DNA from: Siphonodentalium dalli | Taxonomy: Eukaryota > Mollusca > Scaphopoda > Gadilida > Siphonodentaliidae | Reading direction: 5' to 3' | Assembly: GCA_032622095.1 (NCBI GenBank) | Contig: CP136066.1 | Span: 65,287,778 to 65,351,777, forward strand | Length of the DNA stretch: 64,000 nucleotides | In this document: piece by piece, positions 45,341 to 55,786 of the stretch | Position numbering within the stretch: position 1 is the stretch's first letter | Layout of the letters: every line of letters starts with the position of its first letter | Translations under genes and position numbers: made by a program | Notes under the pieces: generated by a model | Databases searched by the model: none | What the model was told of the DNA's origin: nothing | Seen by the model: the letters and a program-made list of their open reading frames with translations, nothing else

Positions 45341-46564
45341 TCTGGCACCAGTCTAAACTCTCTTAGTGTTTCAATTATAAGTGAATATCAACTCGAAACT
45401 GTCTCTATTTGACTGGGGAGACTGGCGATAGCTTTAGCAAATCACTATATTTTTCGTCGGAAAGATATAGGTTGCCTTAACCTTGTTTTTTCTAAATGGA
45501 GTATCACGCCCAGCCAACAATTAAGTATTCATTGTAATGGTGTGTACTTCGTCTGGGAGGGGGCGTTCAACAAGTATAAGCATGCATGCAGACAATACAC
45601 CTGCAGACAGGTTCTTATTAAATGGTTTAAGCATATTTATTGTAACACAATTTACAAGGGATTGGGGGAAAAGTTATTACAACTTAAGGTGGCCCCTCTC
45701 CCGACAATATTTACACAAATGTTAAAACAAGATGAATAACAAATATAATGTACATGTAATAATAAGAATGTTGATGATGATGTCTGGTGATTGATGTTAC
45801 CTGTCCTGAGATCCTCTACTATAGATATCATGCAATGCCGTGCCGTATATAAGTATATATAGTTTACGATTGTTCTTCGTTAAGAATGGAGTATTGTCAC
45901 CAAACTATACCCAAAAGTATCTACTCGTATGAACACTTAGCACAAAATAGGGTCAATATCTAAAACATATGTATGGTGTTGCGATGTGGACATTTCTTTG
46001 AACTTCTTATACTTTTTGTTCTATATAGAGCATCCCATTATACACACGCGAGACATAATCAGAATGTGCTAACAATTTCAACACATCGTCTAATGATAGA
46101 GCTCTATTCAACCGATTGTTTGCGGAAAGGATGTTGCATTTCGCCTAAGAACAAATCGATTGGGTGTGTAGAGTTAATAAGCTAGATAGAATACCTTTCA
46201 ATCGTAGTTACATACACCAACAAAGGATCCAATTTCATCCAGTCCGCCCAGATATGCGGCATCAGTGACATGAGATGAAGACAAAAGAGATACCTACAGG
46301 CAGTGGTCACCCATGTGATAGAAACCATTTCACAAACCTACTTGAAGGTACTTGTAGGGAATTGTAATTAAAATAGGGTGTTTGGGGAAACTGTTGATAG
46401 CCAACATCTCTCTCTCTATATATATATACGTGTCAGTGTCACGGATGTGGGCAATTAGACGATAGCAACTGAAATAGCACTATCATTTCTAACATTATTG
46501 CGAGCACCCAACTCAAATGAATGCATGTAGTGTGTTATGTGAGCATTATTATAGTATCATACAT
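45341..46564. other. Gene-free stretch, nothing recognised
   Basis: Unique DNA. Two overlapping plus-strand frames at 45537-45739 are both open for over 60 codons but neither resembles a known protein. A short TC/TA tract is at 46410-46430. Confidence 0.4.
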
Positions 46565-46925
46565 GCAGAGTTAAACGGACATTGCTCATTCGAACCTCCA
46601 AATCTTTTTCTACGTAATTTGTGTGTTGACCCAGTCTGTTCTCACGAATACAAGCTAATATTGAACTTATTTCAAAAACACAATGAAGCCCATATCGGTA
46701 TTATTAACATTTGAATTACGCTCTATATGCACATAAATCAACTTATACCAGATGGAAGCTCTTCATAATGTGTTTTCACTGTGGCCAGCGCCATAAAGCG
46801 GAATAATTGGTATTAGTCCACCCTGTGCTTATTTCAGAATCAAATAAGCCCAACATGAACCTATATGTGAAATTTAGGTCCAATGTGAACCTATTTGCGA
46901 GGTATGTTGGTTGATCCGATTACGC
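46565..46925. repeat. Dispersed repeat, modules B (inverted) and A, copy 3
   Basis: 46565-46620 is an inverted module-B fragment (TTAAACGGACATTGCTCATT); 46735-46925 is module A (CTTCATAATGTGTTTTCACT, TTCAGAATCAAATAAGCCC). Confidence 0.75.
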
Positions 46926-47373
46926 CACGCTTTGATGTCAATACCACTTACTTCCTTTATACTGAGTTTAATTAAGCCCAAACCAACAAGACCAACCTAA
47001 GCGCGGCATGCTCTTCCTGGTGATGACAGTCATGGTCAGGAAATGTAATTTGATATTATGAAGTGTCGCCTCCAGTTCTAGTTCAGCATCTTCTAAGTGA
47101 TATCGGGGCAGACATATACTAACTAGCAAATATACACGATTATAATTGTCGTTCAGTTGGTTGCATCTCGCCCGTCGTCGTTCAATAAATAAAATTAATC
47201 ACCATTATATTAATTGTTTTCGTTGCTTGTGGTGTGAATATCGTGTGCTTGCTGTGGATGTTTGTTTTTCTCCGAGTATGCTACGTCTCAAAATCGCTTA
47301 ATTATGTGTGATATCAAAACTATATTCGGGAGGTCGGAAACAACTGTAATTATATAATGATCACATCGGACCA

Positions 47374-47873
47374 GATCATGCCATGAATCCCTACTCTGGC
47401 TAACGCCCGTATAAATCATACCGCGCCATGCATATACAGAACCTGGGAACTTTTTTTTATATTTTTGTACAGGGACTTTATAACGTCGAAAAAATAAGCA
47501 GGGAATATATTTCTTAGTTATTACCTGTTCGCTAATAATGTACTTCACTTTACGTGAAGGTCCCAACTAAAAAAAATTACGATTTAAGTGACTTTGTGAA
47601 CGAATTTCCTTTGCGTCGTTTACAATTATGGAATTTCTCCTGGGTAATCAATTCTATGTTTATTGCGACGGCTCACAAAAGTCAAAGAAAAGCATGCAAT
47701 TTCGAGTATATATTATCCAGGATTATGTAATAACTAAGAAATATATCGCCTGTGTTATTTTGTTCGACTTTATAAGGTTCACTGTCAAAACTTCAAAAAG
47801 GTCTAAGGTTTTGTACTGGTGGGATATGATCTCCACGGGAGTTATAGACAGAGTAGAGAATCTTGGCATGATC
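47374..47873. mobile_element. Inverted-repeat element, copy 2
   Basis: The ends (GATCATGCCATGAATCCCTA at the left, mirrored by GAGAATCTTGGCATGATC at the right) enclose 500 bp. The arms extend about 40 bp imperfectly, and a second inner dyad is present (CTTAGTTATTACCTG near 47515 against TAATAACTAAGAAATATA near 47728). Interior phrases TTTGCGTCG and GTTTATTGCGA are shared with copy 1 at 997-1757. Non-autonomous. Confidence 0.75.
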
Positions 47874-48508
47874 AAACCTCGTACCAGCTTGGACATAAAA
47901 CAAATGTATTTGTGCATGAAACAATAAAGAACGGTTGTCGTTGTGAGTATTCTGATAAGTGATAAAGAGAGTTTGTGTGAAAAGTTGACGATGCAAGTGA
48001 ATACCAGCCTATTCAACAAGTCTGTTAATAATATAGATCTAGAGTGCATTCATCCGCAAAATGTGACAATATCGAGACATCACTATAGGTTTCATTTATA
48101 GGATCTGATAATTGCGAGTCGCTTCCAGAAGTGGTAATTGAAATTGCATTACCATTTTCAATGATGTTGCATGCATAGGCACAACATGGATTGGGCACAT
48201 CCTTCAGATGAGAATAAACCGCATGTATATATGTGTCGGTGGGATTTTCCCCAGTACGCCATTGGTTGATATCAAAATCGCTGACTTCTGTATGATATCA
48301 GAACTATATGCGGTAGACCGAGACCCCTGCAAAGAATTGTAACATCACGACCTGCTCGCCATGCGAAAAATCGCAAATTGGGGGAATGAGATAACCTAAT
48401 TCCACCTAACATCGTCGAACATTAAAGATACTTATCAAAGAATAACATCATAATTGTTTACACGCCCCGACGGGTGGGGCGAAATTGTCCCTCCCATATG
48501 AAACGGAT
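47874..48508. other. Gene-free stretch, nothing recognised
   Basis: 47925-47985 has the module-C phrase (AATAAAGAACGG, GTATTCTGATA). The rest is unique DNA. Confidence 0.45.
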
Positions 48509-48814
48509 CTACGTGGGATTAACCCCTGTGGATTTCTCCGCGGGGGTGCCGCCATTAACTGGTAACCCAAGCAGATCGCGCCGACGGACAACACGACGTA
48601 AAAGCTCACGTATTCCACCAATAGGGCCACTTAGTCGCTCGTATAACGGCAGAAATTCCTGGAATTCACGCAGAGCGTCTTTGGTTTGTAACTTGTTCGA
48701 TAAATTTATTCCATATAACAGAGCGGTATTTCGTAAAACCTCAGCATGATCCGCCGTAATCTGAGTAATTTCGCTCGTAAGGTCTTTTTGTGAAGTTATA
48801 ATTGAAAGTATTTG
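48509..48814 (-). CDS. Unrecognised coding fragment, probably a C-terminal exon
   Basis: A minus-strand frame is open for 101 codons between an upstream TAG (48815-48817) and a terminal TAG (48509-48511), with no suitable methionine. The segment is clearly more GC-rich than its surroundings and the translation looks like a real helical protein: leucine- and charge-rich stretches with ITADHAEVLRN, LREFQEFLPLYERL and GIRELLRRVVRRRDLLGL, then a polar tail ending GVNPT. An acceptor could lie near 48783 (ACAAAAAG). I do not recognise the family. It could be the last exon of a host gene or a fragment of a mobile or captured element. The opposite strand is also open but reads as Arg/Ser-rich antisense. 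Confidence 0.5.
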   Translation of the reverse strand, partial: QILSIITSQKDLTSEITQITADHAEVLRNTALLYGINLSNKLQTKDALREFQEFLPLYERLSGPIGGIRELLRRVVRRRDLLGLPVNGGTPAEKSTGVNPT

Positions 48815-49530
48815 CTAGCAGGGATCTCGTGGTAGAGTATGTCGGACGTGTTATTATGATAATAATCCGCTCATCCAGCTACGATGCGTTCCCTAGTTAT
48901 CACCACCCTTATTGCGTTTCAACATTCTAATAAGTCTGTAGCCTGGCTAATCGTACTTCAAAGGATGTTGATTCTAAATTTCTCAAAAACTGATGAACCG
49001 CATTTTTCAACACCATATTATAGTATTACTTCGCATTCCCTTTCTCTCGAGACTAGACGAGAATTTGGTGCGGCTGTTCGTCAACGTCGTTGTGAATACA
49101 TGGAAGATACATGATATACATGTATGTCACAATATTTCATTCTCTTGCTTTGTGCGTCTGGATTTGGGTGAACGGTATAATTATATCGGCTATACATATG
49201 CATTACACGAATTCCGGTGTTCTGATTTCTCTTTCGTCGCAAATATGGTCCCGAAACATTAAGTTTTCCGCGTAAGTATAGGAATGGGTGCATGTATACA
49301 CAACAAAATAAGTGTTTCTACGGCTACAACAAATGTTTATAAGTTATTACAAAAAACACCAAAGATAAATCTATTAATGTTATTTTATGAAATTACAATT
49401 GAAAGTATAGTGGTACATGCATGTGATTTTAGGGATCTCGTGATCGATCGCGTGATATGTCGGACAAGTTATGATAATTATCCGATCATCCAGCTTCGAC
49501 GCGTTATATTATTACTTTGTGTTCCCCGTT
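48793..49530 (+). repeat. Diverged direct duplication
   Basis: 48793-48900 and 49385-49530 share GAA-TTA-AATTGAAAGTAT, AGGGATCTCGTG, ATGTCGGAC, TTATGATAAT and TCATCCAGCT-CGA in order. Confidence 0.75.
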
Positions 49531-50552
49531 CCCTATATATACTATAATATAGACTCAACGTTGGTGCGGTGCATGCATGGTTCGTCAGCATTATACGCAA
49601 TAGATGGCCGATACATAATATATACGTGCATGTATGGAACAACAATCGTTATGTGGTTTGAGATTGGTGAATAGTTCAGTCTATTGACCATACACACATC
49701 TGAAGCCATGCCTTCTGTTTCCTCTAACGTCACCAACACTGTAAAACAAACATGCGTGCAATATGTCACATATTGCACGCCACATATTGCAACCAAAGCG
49801 AAAGTTTCATTGACTGTAAAAACAAAACGGTATTGGTACCAAAAAATCATCAAATATATATAAAACGAAATATCATTTGGGTCTGACATTTGGCGAGCCT
49901 CTCTCTTATATGTACAAAATATAGTTGTGTAACTTCGAAACATCACCCTGTTGGTTAAACCCAATTATACCGGACTTCAATCTTACAACATCGGATTCCT
50001 TCGACTGTTGATGTCATAAACGAATGGCGATTTTATTATGTGTTCCCAGCACTCGCCATCCTGTGGACGGTTTCTATAATTAGGCAATTCCCATTTTTAC
50101 GTAGATTATCTGACTCACGTCAGTCAGGTGACCTCTGTTGACAATGGCACAAGTTATTCTTACGTGTGGTTGAGCCTGGCTAAAAATATATACACAACTT
50201 CACACTGGCACATATATATAACATAGCCATGCTATGAACTTACGGGCACATATGTGACGAATTATAATTAATAATATATTATTCGACAATTTATAATAAA
50301 ACACAAAACGATGTGGATTGCAGTTATTGCCTTGTCCGCCCTGACAACGTCGTGATATATATTTCCAGACCACCATGATTTGTTGTTGAAGTATTTTCAC
50401 AATGTACATATAGTACACTGGCCTATATATGTGAGCTATACTTTTAAGACTACTGAATGTTTAACCGAAAATGGGATACAAAATAAGGCATGATGCAAAA
50501 GTACGAATTGCTTGGAGCACCCCGGACTCAGGATACCACCTATATATAGCAG
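49531..50552. other. Gene-free stretch, nothing secure
   Basis: A minus-strand frame of 140 codons (49542-49964) is long for this AT-rich DNA, but its composition (Tyr/Ile/Val/Met-rich) is what random AT-rich sequence gives, and no motif is visible. GCAATATGTCACATATTGC at about 49757 is a perfect dyad. Confidence 0.4.
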
Positions 50553-50684
50553 GAGTTTACCATTACCGACACCGACGAGGCTATAATTCCTGCTGGAGGC
50601 ACTGCAGCTACCATCAACCTACAGTGCCCCCGGGGGCTAAACACTCCCTCTTCTGGATTACAGCGACGGAGACAACAAAAGAAT
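50553..50684 (+). pseudogene. Candidate exon remnant with a homopolymer frameshift
   Basis: TATATATAGCAG (50541-50552) resembles a splice acceptor. The following frame reads EFTITDTDEAIIPAGG then TAATINLQC, protein-like and beta-strand-like, in a GC-richer patch. At TGCCCCCGGGGG (50634-50645) the frame goes into an Arg/Gln-rich tail, while the neighbouring frame continues sensibly (PPGAKHSLFWITATETTKE then TAA). A single-base length change in the C/G run, by mutation or assembly error, would explain this. Family not recognised. Confidence 0.35.
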
Positions 50685-51368
50685 AATGTAAACAAAACGT
50701 GCTTTTTATATTTTTTTCCCTTATGATTTTGAAATGAAAGCTAGAATGAGAGGTGAAGGAGTAGACCTCTCGGTCTATTCGAGCAACACGTGGTTAGCCC
50801 CCCCCCCCCCAATTTTTTCCCCTACAAATTGCTCGCCGCGACCCTTCTCGGCCTTCTCTTGACTAATCTTGATGCTGATTCTCTGAGACTTGTTTCGGTC
50901 TTATGCACCAATGCATAGCAATGTTTTGTGAAGAGTATCTCTTATGTGCAGTGACGACGCATCATTGGAAATTACGCATCTCTTGCCCGTTCCAATTTAT
51001 GACGTAATACGTATGTTGTGCGATACGTGTGATATTGTTAAACTATAGTATGAGATAACAACGATATGTAATAACAACCACGTGATTATCCCACAGAAGT
51101 CTTTCTGGTCTGACAATGTGGTAATTAGTCAATTAGTGCGCACATCTTCACACTCTTGTCTCGCCTTCTTTGTTGTACAATCATCAGACGCCGCACACAA
51201 TGCAACACTTCCAAACATACCTTACCTTGGCACGTGCAAGCGATAATTACAGGTAACCTCAACTTCTTATGTGACAATATATAGCTTCCAGTTGTCCCGA
51301 ATCACGTGCCCTACATATCCACCAGCCACGAACACCGGTCGTGGATGTCTGGGAGCATTCGATCTCAC

Positions 51369-51451
51369 AATATGTAGGCTGCGGTGCACTTGACGATTAG
51401 AACACCAAGTACACATGCACCACAGACAGACAAGGTACATCTTGACGTCAT
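51369..51451 (-). CDS. Candidate first exon with signal peptide
   Basis: On the minus strand an ATG in good context (CAAAAATGA) opens a 27-codon frame: MTSRCTLSVCGACVLG then VLIVKCTAA, a short basic start followed by a hydrophobic core and small residues, typical of a secretory signal peptide. A donor GTGAGA follows after two bases of the next codon. No downstream exon was identified, and chance occurrence is quite possible. Confidence 0.2.
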
Positions 51452-51679
51452 TTTTGCGGCTTCGTATTCTCACTATATACACAAACTCTGGAATTTAAAC
51501 ATGTTATTATAGTGTTGTTCGATTGGCCTGTTCTGTGTGTTCGGTCTTGGTAGCCCCGCCCCGTCCGCGAACAATCAGTAACGTGGAGTCTAATCTGACA
51601 ACAAGAATGGAAGATTGTGTCCTGAAAAGCGTTTCCTGTTATATTTTGCTGAAAATAATGAGCGTTTCAAGTGCGAGGT

Positions 51680-51973
51680 ATATTTTTTTCAATTTTAATA
51701 ATTTGTTCTTGTATTCTTTAACAATTTTATAATTTCACCCATACAGAGCCCCAGACAAACATGAGCAGACGACACTCTTCTATATGCTTCTATATATGTG
51801 TGGGGCTCCCTGCAGGGTAATGGATTTTTTTTATTTTATGTCCTAAAAATTGCAAGAAACATTTATTTAAAAAACATGATAACTTGAAAAATTGTTAAGC
51901 CAATGCATTCTCTTATATATGCGAGGCGACCTATGGTCGACTCGCATATATAAGAGAATGCATTGGCACAGGG
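51680..51973 (-). mobile_element. Truncated hairpin-pair element
   Basis: The core 51700-51895 is the inverted counterpart of 36840-37020 (CACCCATACAGAGCCCCAGAC, TGTGGGGCTCCCTGCAGGG). One perfect hairpin remains at 51900-51966, ending GGCACAGGG at 51973 followed by TA. The other hairpin is missing, so the element is cut at about 51680. Confidence 0.88.
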
Positions 51974-52809
51974 TAAAAAAAACTCCAAAATGGTACTGGA
52001 AACCCACAAGCATGTTTATTAGTACATATACGCACACAACCACACACATCGATGAAAGTATCAATAATGAATGAAACATTTTGCGTCACGCCATATTATC
52101 TATTTTAATCGATTTCTTATGTAGATGCATATGCCGCTACCTATTTGGTTGAATATCTATATATCTGTTTACATGTTCGCATTCGCACGATGTGACGTCA
52201 AAATCAGTTCAGATCTGCATCAAATTCCTTCTTCATATATCGAAAGTCACAGCCGAAAGATTGAATCTTATGTAGGTCGCAAATAGTAATATATGTCTAA
52301 GCGCGCCTTTAATCCAGGTTCCGCATCTGCGTCCGGATACGAATTTTATTTGAAAATATTCTTTATTGCGGAAACCAGATAAGAAAAAAATTAATAAATT
52401 AGGACCAAATCAGTGTTCAGGACCCACGGTACAGAAACACCATATATATACAAGGTGTATACTGCATTCATATTCTGATGCTGAATATCATTTTGTTTAA
52501 CAAATAGGTCAAATCGAACAGAACCGAAGGCGCAAATCAGGCGCCCATAGACCGCCAAGTTAATAGAAATAAAAACATCTGCGGTATATATTTAATGCAG
52601 GTACGTTTCAACAAACAACACGCAAATAATCCTTCGAAATTAATCATCATAAAATATGACTCACAGCCATATTGAATTCAATCATAATTAATAAGGGGTT
52701 CGCCAAGGCTCTGTTTTGGTCATCTCGGCGGGTTTGACTCGATGCCTCTATTGACACGCGTTATACAATACGCGTCATGGTAGTACAACAATGTCTACTA
52801 TACAATCCT
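51974..52809. other. Gene-free stretch, nothing recognised
   Basis: AT-rich unique DNA. Confidence 0.45.
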
Positions 52810-53340
52810 TAATTAGGCTACAACTATTGGTAATAGACTCATCGCGCTGTTGGCGATAGAAGCAGAAGGAATCCTTTTCATTTTTGCCCCACGGATCGGT
52901 AGGATCTTACGCGCGATGCAAAGTGAGCCAGTGCAAATGAAACGAGCGAGCTGGTGACATCTTTTGTGGAGAGAATAGTAAGGAATGAGAATGGCTTGGT
53001 ATATTACAAAAACCCACACAAAAATGCTACCCGTAAATCCACTGTGTGGCTTCCGTTGCCTATTCACGCTTTCAGTCGGTCTGGCCCACCGTCTCCGGCG
53101 ATTTGCGCAATTGAAATTCTTTCAGCTCCTTGGCATAATATGGCAATGTAACAGAATAGACACCCGACCTTGTGTTGAGCGTCAAGTAGGTGTTGGCATC
53201 TTTGTTTTGTGGAATCTGAATCAGTTCTCAAGCATCGCAGTTTCCCACTGGCAATGAGACTCAATTGGCGGATGCGATGAAATAGCTGGCGACGATTAGA
53301 TGACTGTTTTGTGAATTGCGCATTGTCTATAAGCATGTTT
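52810..53340. promoter_or_regulatory. Candidate distal regulatory island upstream of Six3/6
   Basis: About 530 bp of unique, more GC-balanced DNA lies roughly 2.5-3 kb upstream of the Six3/6 start. Several frames on both strands are open for 60-90 codons, which reflects composition and not coding, since none gives a recognisable protein. Its complexity contrasts with the repeats on the right. Enhancer function is inference from position and composition only. Confidence 0.25.
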
Positions 53341-53481
53341 CTATTTCAGTGAACCTTGGTGACATATGTATTATACAGACAAACAGTTTAATTAATTAAA
53401 TTATTAACAACGAAAGTTGTCAAAACTTGTCGCCCGAATCCTCCAAGTCGACTGTTATCAACGTGGATTCATATACATTAA

Positions 53482-53713
53482 CCCTTTCTATACTAAATGG
53501 ATTTTCTCCACTCAGTTATAAAATTATACATTGGAATGGTCTATTATTCATCCTGAGAGGTGATCGGGAAAAATAATCAGACGAAGGTATGACGAACAGA
53601 TAATACGATTGCAGAAGTATTCTTTTTTGTTTGGTGTGAACTGTCATTACAAGTTCAACAGACGACCTATTAAACTTATTATTTGAACATTTCCTAAGAA
53701 CAATGTTAAAGGG
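53482..53713. mobile_element. Probable TTAA-flanked element, third end type
   Basis: TTAA at 53478-53481 is followed by CCCTTTCTATAC, and AATGTTAAAGGG precedes TTAA at 53714-53717. Only the CCCTTT/AAAGGG hexamer is a shared inverted terminus. No hairpin module is present. It lies 57 bp from the next TTAA MITE. Confidence 0.5.
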
Positions 53714-53774
53714 TTAAAGCGACAAAGTATTATCAAGCCTCAAACCAAACCTGCCGGTGCTTTCTGTGGATTAA

Positions 53775-54398
53775 CCCTTTCATGACGGGAGCTGCGCTGG
53801 CGCAACATTAAAGACCCTGTGTCAATGCATTATCTTACATATGCGAGTCGACCATAGGTCGCCTCCCATATTTAACATAATGCATTGGCTTCACAATTTT
53901 TTTTATTTTTTTATAAATTGTTCTTACATTCTTTTACAATTGTTATAATAGTTTATCATTTTTTATAAATTTTCTTACATTCTTTAACAATTTTTATCAT
54001 TTTTTCTTACATTCTATAACAATTTTTGTCATTTTTATCATTTTGTCTTATATTCTTTAGCAATTTCATCATTTTTGTTATCAATTGTTTTTAATTAGTT
54101 ATCAAATTTTATCATTTTTTCTTACATTATTTAAAATTATTTAACATTTTTTATCATTTTTTCTTACATACTTTAACAATTTTTATCAGTTTGTTTTATC
54201 ATTATTTCTTACATTCTTCATCAATTTTTTATTATTTTTATTACATTTATTAACAATTATAAACAATAATATAATATTTGTTAGGCCAATGCATTCTCTT
54301 ATATATGCGAGGCGACCTATGGTGGACTTGCATATATAAGAGAATGCGTTGGCACAGGGTTTTCGCAAAAAAATCAGGAAGCTCTCGTCATGAAAGGA
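53775..54398. mobile_element. TTAA MITE, CATGACGGG-type ends, full-length copy
   Basis: TTAA is at 53771-53774 and 54399-54402. The ends CCCTTTCATGACGGGAGC and GCTCTCGTCATGAAAGGA are inverted copies. A second TTAA begins exactly 37 bp after the first, defining the same unit as the satellite at 3661-5998. Then come CCCTGTGTC, a decayed hairpin (about 53821-53889), ~390 bp of T-rich DNA made of ~32-bp repeats (TTCTTACATTCTTTAACAAT), a hairpin at 54286-54352 and GGCACAGGG. Non-coding. Confidence 0.95.
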
Positions 54399-54402
54399 TT
54401 AA

Positions 54403-55399
54403 AATTGATCGATGTGTACTTGTAATTCCGACATATATAGAGACTATGTGTGAATGAAAAGGCTTATGGGTACAATAGAAACCATAGCGGGAAATAAAAG
54501 ACTAAACTTATTCATTAGTAGTCCGCGAATGAACGCTCTCTACCAAACCCTATCATACTAAAATGGTCTAAATCTAAAATATGTAGGGCTATCCTGCTCA
54601 AATGTATTATTCCACCGAATGTTGTATATAGATGGAAATCATAGAACATCATTGTTTAATGATGTAAACTAATTTCATTTTATTGTTTTTTGATAGGGGG
54701 GAACTCTTTTCCGTATTTTAATGAAGTTTAATTATGCCTAATATTGACATGAATTATCTATTGCAGATGTCGTGCTTTGTGAATTGATACAAATGACGGG
54801 TTTGGGGGATCGGCAATGATATATACAATATTTATTTTTGTAAGAATACAATATGCCTTTAATGACTATGGGATTTTGCAACGACGGCAAGGTTGCCCTA
54901 TACCTGCACGTATTTCCCGCCTTCGCATTGGTAAAAGATAAAATAACAAATGACAGGTCACGCTAACAGTGTGCCTCGCATGTTTTCACACGAGATAATT
55001 TATAAGCTACGACATCCAATATACCACATTAAACTCACCTATTTCACATTAAGTGGACTGTAAAATTTCACCTTCGGCAATGTGTACAATGTTCAGCAGA
55101 TTTCGTACTTAAGTTAAATCTACCATCTTTTGTGTGTTTTGTGGTTTACCTGTTAACAATGAGGCTCTGAATTGCGCCTCTTAATGCCAAAAGGAACGCA
55201 CTCGCTGAATACGGCGTGTCTAACTTACAACCCACGACGGCACATTATACCTAAGAAACAGCTCGATAATAGGCGGACCTAGCCACTGACTTGTGTCGCG
55301 GATATAAAGAAACGAAAATAAAACACGGTGAAAATCATCTCCACAATAACAATTTATTGACATACGATAATGAGGCTGTCTGAGATGAGCCCGGGGTCT
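54403..55399. other. Gene-free stretch upstream of Six3/6
   Basis: Unique AT-rich DNA with no recognised repeat. It may belong to the Six3/6 upstream region; no coding frame is supported. Confidence 0.45.
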
Positions 55400-55786
55400 T
55401 ATCATCGACGATTGGTGGCTGGGCGTAACTGACAGTGATTGACAGGGTAGCTATGGATACACGAGACTAATGCTATTAGTCGGCCAATCATTTTTCCTGA
55501 CGGACTGATGCTTTTGCTTTTGGTGGATTAATTACATGGGAGGGTATCTATAATCACGTGGTTTATAGTGACACCTCAAACCGCGGAAGACACTCCCGTT
55601 CAGTTTATGTTATTAAAGAAGTTCATTATTGGAGAATAATTTAGTGTTCCGAAGCCTGATGTTTGATTTGGAGAAGTGTCGACGGATAAATATATTTATT
55701 ACCTACCTGTACTTTTGAGAACATCGTTTTTTTCTGAGGATATCATCTGTGTTATTTAACTTGACTTTGTGCGTCGGACATACAAA
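55400..55786 (+). promoter_or_regulatory. Six3/6 proximal promoter and 5' UTR region
   Basis: Features seen in order: ATTGG (55411-55415, inverted CCAAT), the PBX-MEIS site, CCAAT (55484-55488), a homeodomain palindrome TTAATTA in GGATTAATTA (55525-55534), and an E-box CACGTG (55555-55560). An AT-rich TATA-like GATAAATATATTTAT lies at about 55685-55699, roughly 90 bp before the ATG. The transcription start cannot be fixed by eye. Confidence 0.5.
55436..55445 (+). promoter_or_regulatory. PBX-MEIS/PREP composite site TGATTGACAG
   Basis: An exact match to the known PBX-MEIS consensus. A further MEIS/TGIF half site TGACAG (55430-55435) lies immediately before it, about 350 bp upstream of the Six3/6 start codon. 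Occupancy is inference. Confidence 0.5.

Noticed and set aside
45537-45739. Two overlapping plus-strand frames that looked like a LINE fragment
   Set aside because: No RT or zinc-knuckle motif is present and the two frames cannot be told apart.
49542-49964. 140-codon minus-strand frame
   Set aside because: Long but with random AT-rich composition, no motif and no splice or promoter context.
36745-54402. CRISPR array or tRNA genes suggested by regularly repeated dyads
   Set aside because: The repeats are paired inverted hairpins inside TTAA or TA flanked elements with irregular spacing, in a eukaryotic genome; no cloverleaf or direct-repeat/spacer pattern.
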